Positions 35,897 through 43,500 of a DNA stretch of 64,000 nucleotides are shown here, one piece after another. The notes under the pieces are model-generated. The model worked only from the letters and a program-made list of their open reading frames with translations, did not search any database and had not been told where the DNA came from. Made by a program: the position numbers and the translations under genes. Position 1 is the first letter of the stretch; every line of letters starts with the position of its first letter. The DNA comes from Nitrosomonas sp. Nm34 (GTDB lineage Bacteria; Pseudomonadota; Gammaproteobacteria; Burkholderiales; Nitrosomonadaceae), in NCBI RefSeq assembly GCF_900113925.1, contig NZ_FORD01000010.1, forward strand, positions 1-64,000, read 5' to 3'.

Positions 35897-35921
35897 GCAA
35901 ATAATAATGATTATTATTTGC
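35897..35921. promoter_or_regulatory. Fur-box-like palindrome
   Basis: GCAAATAATAAT, a central G, then ATTATTATTTGC: a perfect 12-1-12 inverted repeat containing the AATAATGATTATTATT core. It resembles Fur operators, whose consensus is an ATAATGATAATCATTATC-like 19-mer. It lies 192 bases before the small ORF at 36113 and 459 before the DUF2325 gene, in an AT-rich gap with no other gene. The regulator is inferred from the pattern, not shown. Confidence 0.7.
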
Positions 35922-36112
35922 AAATCATGAAGAATGATTTGAATTTGATGTTAACGTCAAATATGATTTAAAAATAAAAGGGGCGCGAGCACTCATATTA
36001 CTATTAACGCAATCTTATTGATTCTTCATTAAAAAGAAATTGATTTAGCCAGCCAACAAAGCGCATATTGCTTGTCAGCCAGCCATTATTTCAATGACCA
36101 GGAGATGGGTTT

Positions 36113-36298
36113 ATGGATAAAAAATCAGGGCTGATTGAGAGCAGAGGGTGTCATTTCTCACAAACTTCAAGTCTACGCTTTTCAGTTTGCTTAATTAAAC
36201 AACTAACTGCATGCGCAATTACATCTAATCTCGTAAAGCGATATATAGCCCGTTATCAGATGGGTGGGCGATTAGATGCTGGGTACGCACCTGCTTGA
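36113..36298 (+). CDS. Possible small protein, 61 residues
   Basis: The ATG follows GGAG at 36101-36104 with eight-base spacing, a good ribosome site. The product starts MDKKSGLIESRGCHFSQTS and is basic, with three Cys and no membrane span. I recognise no family. It lies between the Fur-box-like palindrome and the DUF2325 gene and would be co-regulated with it. Composition is not strongly gene-like, so the call is tentative. Confidence 0.35.
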   Translation: MDKKSGLIESRGCHFSQTSSLRFSVCLIKQLTACAITSNLVKRYIARYQMGGRLDAGYAPA

Positions 36299-36379
36299 AC
36301 TGGGAGCGCATTTCTCGAACATCATTCTTTTTCTGCTTTACTTGAGTACGTAACGAATACGAATGGAGAAGGCTTTGCT

Positions 36380-37717
36380 ATGAATGCACCTTTCTTGCCG
36401 ATACTGCCAATAGCTGACCCCTTATTGGCAGACAATCAGATTTTGGCTCCTATCCCCCAATCAAACACTGAAACTGAAACTGAATTATCGCCAATCAAAC
36501 GCAGCAAAATCTGGGAGCTTAAAGAAGCTAACCGCTGCCCGATTGTGGGCACCTGTTTGTCGAAAGATGAGTTAATACGTTTTGCCCGGCGGTTTCATTT
36601 TGAAGCGTCGATAACCGATGTATTTTTAATGCATGTCGAAGCGGTGAATTGTGTAGCTACAAGTAACCCCGCCTCCGAAGCGATTCAGAAGTACCTCGAT
36701 TCAAAGTATCAGACAGCGCTTACTCGTTTCGAAGCTGCTAAAACAGATGCTGCAGTATTCGACCTGTGGAAGAAATGTTTTGTACAGGGAGAAATTGCAG
36801 GCGCTTTGTGGGCCGCTCTGACGCACAAACGAATTAGCGATGATACCAGAGGAAAAATCTATGCGGATATGCATATGCATTCTCACCATATGGGAGCAAA
36901 TCAGGCTGCTGATACTCGTAGATTAGCTCAGCTCGAGAAAGAGTATGCTGAATTAGAAACAGCGATGGAACTCCAGAAACAACATCATTCGCGCACCGAA
37001 GCAAAATTGCGCCTGCGGTTTCAGGAGGCTTTGGCTGAAAGCGAGCATTTACGTCATAATCAGAAAGAGATCGTCGCGTTAAAAGCCCGTCTGTCTGCAA
37101 TTGAGTCTGGTAAAACCATGACTGAAATGGGGCAGCGTTTGATGAAATTGTCCATGGAAAATGAGCGATTAAAAACTGTCGCTCATCAAGCTGGTAATCT
37201 CGATCAATTACTGCAAGATGCTCATAACCAAATAGCAGCTTTGATTGATGAGTGTAAAGTACTGACCACCGAACGTGATGCACTGGAAAGGTTCCTTTTA
37301 TCCGATAATTCTTGCAAGGATTCTTGTAATCATCCGAATGCTCATGATACATCCCAACTAAAGGATTGCTGCGTAGTTTGTGTTGGTGGGCGTATTGCCC
37401 AACTCCCGCAATATCGTATGTTGGCGGAACAGATGGGTATCCGCTTAACTTACCATGATGGTGGCCAGCAACATGCGCTTTCTCGTTTACCAGAAATGAT
37501 CAATAGTGCTGATGCAGTGATTTGCCCTACAGATTGCGTCAGCCATGCTGCTTATTATCAGTTAAAACGTCTTTGCAAACGTCATAGTAAGCCTTGCTTG
37601 TTATTCAAAGGCAAAGGAGTTGCTAGCTTTGCTTCTGCACTTATCCGCTTGTCATTAGGCCAAGTAAGTTTGAATGCTGATACTTGTGAGTTGTTGGCAG
37701 AAAGCATTAGTAAGTGA
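36380..37717 (+). CDS. DUF2325 domain protein with central coiled coil
   Basis: The protein has 445 residues and no signal peptide. Residues about 50-165 form a helical N-terminal region (CPIVGTCLSKDELIRFARRF), followed by a long coiled coil (about 175-300, heptad-rich Glu/Leu). The C-terminal DUF2325 domain (about 335-430) has VCVGGR, YHDGG, VICPTDCVSHAAYYQLKRLC and a FKGKG loop. Cys and His clusters (CKDSCNH, CPTDC) could bind metal. The domain's biochemical role is not known to me. Its place downstream of a Fur-like box and directly before an ECF sigma gene suggests a role in the iron response. GGAGAAG lies ten bases before the ATG. Confidence 0.75.
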   Translation: MNAPFLPILPIADPLLADNQILAPIPQSNTETETELSPIKRSKIWELKEANRCPIVGTCLSKDELIRFARRFHFEASITDVFLMHVEAVNCVATSNPASEAIQKYLDSKYQTALTRFEAAKTDAAVFDLWKKCFVQGEIAGALWAALTHKRISDDTRGKIYADMHMHSHHMGANQAADTRRLAQLEKEYAELETAMELQKQHHSRTEAKLRLRFQEALAESEHLRHNQKEIVALKARLSAIESGKTMTEMGQRLMKLSMENERLKTVAHQAGNLDQLLQDAHNQIAALIDECKVLTTERDALERFLLSDNSCKDSCNHPNAHDTSQLKDCCVVCVGGRIAQLPQYRMLAEQMGIRLTYHDGGQQHALSRLPEMINSADAVICPTDCVSHAAYYQLKRLCKRHSKPCLLFKGKGVASFASALIRLSLGQVSLNADTCELLAESISK

Positions 37718-37803
37718 TCATTAAATTTCATTCATATTATTAATTTTCTAGGATATTCATTTAAATAAGAATGGGTAGCTAGAAACGATGATACAAAAAT
37801 TTA

Positions 37804-37834
37804 AATGAAAATAATTATTATAGTTATTTTCATT
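37804..37834. promoter_or_regulatory. Fur-box-like palindrome before the sigma gene
   Basis: AATGAAAATAA and TTATTTTCATT are perfect 11-base complements around nine bases that continue the AT pattern (TTATTATAG). It resembles a Fur operator and lies 31 bases before the preferred start of the sigma factor. An open frame also crosses it, which argues for the downstream start at 37865. Confidence 0.65.
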
Positions 37835-37864
37835 AATATTATTACAATAAGAATATCAAGACTT

Positions 37865-38374
37865 ATGATGATGCCAGTAGAAAAATGGTCTCATGAATTA
37901 AACACCTTATTTATCGCAAATCGCACCCAATTACTCCGGGCAGCGTATAAAATTTTGGGTGACTGGGAACGATCAGATGATGTGGTGCAAGATGCTTATA
38001 TCAAAATCACTGGGATGGCAGTTACGCAGAAAGTTAGGCAGCCATTGGCCTATCTATTTCAGATCGTACGCAATTTGGCTATCGATCACTATAGGCGTGA
38101 TGTATTCGAGTCAGAGCTTTTTGGAACAGACGAGGAAGGGTTGCAGGTGCCAGCTCTGACAGGAACACCGGAGACTCATGCAATCAATCGTCAACATCTC
38201 GAGTTAATTGCAGAAGCGTTAGCTAAGCTTCCGGAGCGCACAAAACGGGTATTTGAGCTTTATCGGATACATGGGTATACGCATCGGATGATTGCAGATG
38301 AATTGGGCATTTCTACATCGTTGGCAAACATACTCATCCATGAAGCAATGAATCACTGCAAGAATGCCCTTTAA
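37865..38374 (+). CDS. ECF sigma factor, FecI/PvdS type
   Basis: This 169-residue sigma-70 family protein has region 2 (LFIANRTQLLRAAYKILGDW, then SDDVVQDAYIKI and NLAIDHYRRD) and region 4 (LAKLPERTKRVFELYRIHGY, then MIADELGISTSLANILIHEA). The region 4 wording and size match iron-starvation sigma factors such as FecI and PvdS. It would drive the siderophore operon that begins at 38838. No FecR-like anti-sigma gene follows, so it is more PvdS-like in setting than FecI. The frame is open from 37805, but the first 20 residues overlap the Fur-like box and are not sigma-like. I use 37865; ATGs at 37868 and 37871 are equally possible. Confidence 0.85.
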   Translation: MMMPVEKWSHELNTLFIANRTQLLRAAYKILGDWERSDDVVQDAYIKITGMAVTQKVRQPLAYLFQIVRNLAIDHYRRDVFESELFGTDEEGLQVPALTGTPETHAINRQHLELIAEALAKLPERTKRVFELYRIHGYTHRMIADELGISTSLANILIHEAMNHCKNAL

Positions 38375-38837
38375 TCTAATAGTCAGCAGGTTCAAAAGAT
38401 TCTCTGGCTATTGCTTGATCATAAACTGAGCGCAATTACTTGGAATCATCATCATCTAACGCACGAAAAAAGCAGACAGCGAAGCAATATCTGTACTTCA
38501 TATGAGCTCCAGCCAGATCGAATAAGGTATTTCGCAATTGATTTTTCCGAGTCGCGTGTATTTAGTGCTGAATTTGTTTTGACTCAATGAAGAAAAGCTT
38601 CATGCTTTTCAATTCTTTATAGATCCACTCACTTATTGTGTTGGATACAGTCGGAATAACTTCTCTATAAAACTCCCTCACTCATTTAATAAGCAGGGCA
38701 TTAGGGGTTTGCAAAAAGATTTTTAACATTTCTTTGTATTCTCAATAAGCCGGTTCGTCTAATCTAGTATGAATAAGAAGCATTCTTATTTAGAAGCATT
38801 AAAAAATCCTATTTTTTTATAAATCTGAGGGTGTGCT
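38375..38837. other. Intergenic and promoter region of the siderophore operon
   Basis: No gene is visible. GAAAAGC pairs with GCTTTTC at 38592-38610, a weak hairpin that might end the sigma transcript. CGTCTAAT near 38756 might be the -10 element of an ECF-type promoter, but I cannot place a confident -35. The leader up to the MbtH start is AT-rich. Confidence 0.35.
38772..38790. promoter_or_regulatory. Inverted repeat, possible Fur or regulator site before mbtH
   Basis: AATAAGAA and TTCTTATT are perfect complements around GCA, 47 bases before the MbtH start. It may be a weak Fur-like operator or another regulator site. It is less close to the Fur consensus than the two upstream palindromes. 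Confidence 0.4.
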
Positions 38838-39053
38838 ATGACGAATTGCTTTGATCGCGAAGATGGTGTTTTTCGCGTTTTAGTCAATCATGAAGAACAA
38901 TACTCTATTTGGCCGGAATGGAAAGCAATACCTGGTGGCTGGCAGGATACCGGTGTGCTAGGCGACAAAAAGACCTGTCTCGATCATATTGAGAAAGTCT
39001 GGACTGATATGCGTCCGCTCAGTTTGCGGCTTTTTATGGATAACCAGGTTTAG
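38838..39053 (+). CDS. MbtH-like NRPS accessory protein
   Basis: This protein has 71 residues and the full family signature: a start [20 protein letters not shown], then [17 protein letters not shown], the final DMRPLSLRL and three conserved Trp. MbtH proteins bind adenylation domains and are often required for their activity. It is the first gene of the biosynthetic run, with a GAGGGTG ribosome site. The thioesterase starts 12 bases downstream. Confidence 0.95.
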   Translation: MTNCFDREDGVFRVLVNHEEQYSIWPEWKAIPGGWQDTGVLGDKKTCLDHIEKVWTDMRPLSLRLFMDNQV

Positions 39054-39065
39054 AGCAATATATCT

Positions 39066-39812
39066 ATGCGCAAATCACTCACCCTGTTCTGTTTACCTTG
39101 TGCCGGCGCGGGTAGTGCTATGTACCTCCGATGGCGACGGTTACTACCTTCCTGGATTACGGTGCAGCCGATCGAATTGCCAGGGCGTGATAGCCGGATA
39201 GATGAATTCCTTGAAGAAAATTATCTGGCGCTGACTGAATGCTTAAGCAATGAGCTTGTGCCCATATTGCCCGAAAATTATGCCTTTTTTGGACATAGCA
39301 TGGGTGCCTTGCTGGCTTATGGGATTACCCATCGCTTGTCTGCTCAGAAATTACCGCTTCCTACTGCATTGGTCGTTTCAGGTTGCGCAGCACCCAATCG
39401 CCAGGATAGCGAGCGCTATAGCAAAATACAGGGTGAGGCAGCATTGATCGCGGAACTAAGAAAACAGGCAGGTACACCGGAAGAAGTGTTCGATCATCCG
39501 GAATTGCTGGCGATGACGCTGGATTTATTGGCAATCGATTACCGGCTATGTGGGAGCTTCCAGCATGTGGAACTACCGCCTTTGCCCATTCCTATCCATG
39601 TTTTTGGCGGGCGTGCGGATGAGATTGAAGCGGCAAAGTTGGATGATTGGCGACTGGCAGGTGCTCAAGCGTTCACCTTGGATTGGTTTGAGGGTGGTCA
39701 TTTCTTTCTTCGTCAGTCTGAAGAAGTATTTCTGCACACTCTGGTAAAGCGTCTGACAGAAAGTTTAAGTGGATTCCCTCATGAAGCACCTGAAGTGCCT
39801 GCAATTGCCTGA
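39066..39812 (+). CDS. Type II thioesterase
   Basis: This 248-residue alpha/beta hydrolase has the nucleophile elbow GHSMGALLAY (Ser near 77), an early LFCLPCAGAGSAMYLRW and a late FEGGHFFL carrying the catalytic His. Type II thioesterases hydrolyse misloaded acyl or aminoacyl groups from carrier domains in NRPS and PKS lines. It sits between MbtH and the phosphopantetheinyl transferase, and its 3' end overlaps the likely start of the latter. Confidence 0.9.
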   Translation: MRKSLTLFCLPCAGAGSAMYLRWRRLLPSWITVQPIELPGRDSRIDEFLEENYLALTECLSNELVPILPENYAFFGHSMGALLAYGITHRLSAQKLPLPTALVVSGCAAPNRQDSERYSKIQGEAALIAELRKQAGTPEEVFDHPELLAMTLDLLAIDYRLCGSFQHVELPPLPIPIHVFGGRADEIEAAKLDDWRLAGAQAFTLDWFEGGHFFLRQSEEVFLHTLVKRLTESLSGFPHEAPEVPAIA

Positions 39813-40479
39813 AACGATGCCTATTGGAGTGGATGCTTGGTTGCTCGAGTTCGATTTCGATTCGAATCAGCTTGCTGTTGACTGGGCATTGCTGAGCGCA
39901 GAAGAAAAAGCGCGCGCACTTCGCTTTCGTCAACTGCGGGACCGGGTGCGCTTTATTGCGACACGTGCAGCGCTCCGCCGTCTGCTGGCGGAATGTGTGA
40001 TGGCGCCACCTCAGACATTACGCATTGAAACGAACAGCTTTGGTAAGCCGTACTTGCCAGCGCATTCCGGCATCGAGTTCAACGTTTCCCATGCTGATAA
40101 TTTTGCTTTGATTGCGTTATCTACTCATGGGGAAGTAGGTGTCGATATTGAGCAGTGTCATCGGGATGTTGCCAATCTGGAGGCGCATGTGCTTTCTTCG
40201 GTAGAACGGGCGTGGAGAATCTGGTCAAGCAAGAACTTCATTGAGCTGTGGGTCGTGAAAGAATCGGTGCTGAAAGCAGTGGGATGTGGCATTTCTGAAT
40301 ACCTGCCAGCTATAACTGTTCTGCCAAAACATGATGGCAGCTATTGTATTACTCACGATCAAACTGAATGGGCAGAAGTCAACGCCTGGTCGATCAGTGC
40401 ACCCATTCACTATGCGGCAGCATTAGCATTGACCCATAAAAGTCAATCGCTAGCAAAGCGCCAGCCTTTTCTATCCTAA
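39781..40479 (+). CDS. 4'-phosphopantetheinyl transferase, Sfp type
   Basis: This protein of about 232 residues shows the Sfp-type motifs: a helix RFRQLRDRVRFIATRAALRR, then FNVSHADNFALIAL, the metal site GVDIEQC near 118-124, and LWVVKESVLKAVGCG (the W-x-x-K-E-x-x-x-K motif). It would convert the carrier domains of the neighbouring NRPS and PKS from apo to holo form. Start choice is uncertain: ATG 39781 overlaps the thioesterase by 32 bases, GTG 39769 is another option, and ATG 39817 just after the stop also works. The core is unaffected. Confidence 0.9.
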   Translation: MKHLKCLQLPETMPIGVDAWLLEFDFDSNQLAVDWALLSAEEKARALRFRQLRDRVRFIATRAALRRLLAECVMAPPQTLRIETNSFGKPYLPAHSGIEFNVSHADNFALIALSTHGEVGVDIEQCHRDVANLEAHVLSSVERAWRIWSSKNFIELWVVKESVLKAVGCGISEYLPAITVLPKHDGSYCITHDQTEWAEVNAWSISAPIHYAAALALTHKSQSLAKRQPFLS

Positions 40480-40565
40480 TTAATCCCGGAAGCAAATGAA
40501 GTATGCAAAACCAGGCTGGGTTAATAATTTTTCCGTAAAGCATGCATTTATTTTAAGTATTAATC

Positions 40566-43500
40566 ATGAATACAAGACTGATTCCTTCTCGCAGTTATCC
40601 TGACAATATTGTGATGCATCTGCAAACGCTCGCTCGTGAGCGACCGACAGATATAGCTCTGATCGTAGTGAGTGCGAATGGCGATACACTCATTGACAAA
40701 CAGTTCGATTATGTTTCGCTCAATTTGTATGTCAGGGCTGTTGCCGCTGTTTTACAGGATCGGTTCGATCAAGGTGATCGAATACTATTGTTAATGGATA
40801 ACGATGAACATTATGTAGTCGGTTTCCTTGCCTGTCTTTATGCAGGAATGATCGCGGTACCGGTTTTTCCACCCGAATCAATACGAGTGCAACATCTGGC
40901 AAGGCTGCTCGCGATTGCAACCGATGCAAAGGCGCGATGCGTTCTGACAACTAGCGAAATTATACCGCTGATTAGCGAGACAGCGATTACGCAATTGGCA
41001 GACGCTCATATTCTAGCGGTTGACGCCATAATGAAAAATAACAGGTTTGGTATGGCGTCCGCATGGCATGAGCGCATGCCGGAGAAAGATGAGATTGCTT
41101 TTCTGCAATATACTTCTGGATCGACTTCTACGCCCAAAGGTGTAATGGTCAGTCATCATAATTTAATGATCAATGCCCGGGCTTTTGAAGAAGGCATGTC
41201 GATCGGGCAGAACGATATTTTCGTCAGTTGGCTGCCGCTTTACCATGATATGGGATTGATTGGCGGATTATTGCAGCCGTTACACCGGGGAATTCCGGCA
41301 ATACTCATGACGCCACAGTTTTTTATCGAACGCCCTGTGCGCTGGCTGGAAGTCATTTCACGCTATCGCGCCACAGTAAGTGGCGCACCTAATTTTGCCT
41401 TTCAGTTATGTGTCGAGCGCGTGAGAAGCTCTCAATTGCAGGGACTTGATTTATCGACCTGGCGTGTTGCCTTCTCGGGTGCCGAGCCCGTGCGCAGAGA
41501 CACGATGCGTGCTTTTATCGAGCGTTTCAGTGTAATTGGATTTCCGGCTGGCACAATTTATCCCTGCTACGGTTTGGCTGAAGCGACATTGTTTGTGACG
41601 GGAGGCGTGCGTGGAGAGGGTATGAAAGTGCATGAATTTTCGTCCGACAAGCTGGCACAAGGTCAAGCGGAGGTGACGATGCAAGGTATCCCGATCGTTG
41701 CCTGTGGTTTTCCTGCTTCCAATCATTCGGTAAAAATCATGGACCCTGAGAAGCAGATTCCGCTGGCAGAAGGTCACGTCGGCGAAATTTGGACGGATGG
41801 ACTCAGCCTCGCACAGGGCTACTGGCAGCGTCCACAGGAAACTGCTGAAACCTTTGTTGATCATGAAGGCGCACGCTGGTTACGTACCGGTGATCTGGGT
41901 TTTATCTATGCGCGCCAGTTATACATTATGGGACGACTCAAAGATCTCATCATTATCCGTGGACAAAATATTTATCCCCAGGACATTGAGTTAGTTATCG
42001 AGGAAGAAGTGGAAGCTGTACGTAAAGGGCGGATCGCGGCATTTTCAGTCGAAGGAAAAGAAGGGGAAGGGATCGGTGTTGCAGTAGAAGTGTCACGCAA
42101 CATGCAGAAACTCGTTTCTGCCGAGGCTCTGGTGGCAGCCCTCAGCGAGGTAGTCAGTGCAAGTTGTCATGAGCCCTTATCTGTAGTGGTACTGCTAAAC
42201 CCTGGTGCACTTCCCAAAACTTCGAGTGGCAAGTTACAACGCTCGGCTTGCCGTCAAGGTTGGCGCGAGCGCACGCTGGATGCTTATGCCATCTACGAAT
42301 ATGGTCATTTTGTGCTCGGTGGGAGCAAACCGCTCCCTTGTCTGTTGGAAGATGAAACAGAGCTTGCTTTGGCAGCTATTTGGGAAACTGTGTTGCACCG
42401 TACGGGATTGAAGCGTGGAGATCATTTCTTTGCTATTGGGGGTAATTCACTTTCTGCTGTTCAGGTCGTAGCGCACATTTCAGATCGTTGGCATATTCCG
42501 TTTCTTCCGCGTAATCTATTTCAGTACCCACGACTGCAAGAGTGTGCGGCGGAAATTAAGCGTGTGGCATCCTTGAAGGAAATCTCACAAGAAGCCAATA
42601 CGTGCCGCCTTATGCCTATGCGGAATGAGCGCTATAGCTTGCCATTATCCTACGGCCAACAGCGTCTTTGGTTTCTTTGGCAACTCGATCCTGACACCAC
42701 GGCCTATCACGTTCAGCATGCGCTGCGATTATCAGGGATGCTGGATAAACAAGCGTTTGTTGCGAGCTTTCAGGCATTGATCGAACGGCATGAATCATTA
42801 CGCACCTTATTTCGTATCAGTACGGAAGGCGTGGTCGAGCAAGTAATACAATCGACATCGTCATTAGCAATAACGGATGTCGATTTGTTGGATTGGGATG
42901 TTACACAGCGTGAAGAGCAAGTGACAGCGGAAGCGCAGCACATCATTTCGATGCCCTTTGATTTGATGCAAGGCCCTTTGCTACGAGTAGCATTGATCCG
43001 GGTAGCTGAGTACGAATATATTCTCGTTATTGTCATGCACCATATCATTGCCGATGGTGTGTCCATGCAAATCTTGTTGAATGAGTTCGCAGCTTATTAT
43101 CAGGCGTCTATCCAAGGAAAACCAGCTCAACTCGCTCATTTGCCTATTCAGTATGTAGACTACACGGTTTGGCAACAAAAATGGCTTGAAGCAGGCGAAA
43201 AGGAAAGGCAGCTCGCTTACTGGCGAAGTTACCTAGGTGAGTCACATCCGGTTTTAACATTGCCAACTGATCGAGTACGACGGCCTGTAACGAGTTACCC
43301 TGCCGCACGTCACAGTTTCGATCTGCCACAAGCGGTATTGGTAAAACTTCGCCAATTCTCATTTGATCGTGGGGCGACCCTGTTTATGTCACTAATGGCC
43401 GCCTTCCAGGTATTGTTATTTCGTCATACAGGGCAACAGACTATTCGCATCGGTGTACCCGTCGCTAATCGCCACCGTATTGAAACGATGAGCTTGATTG

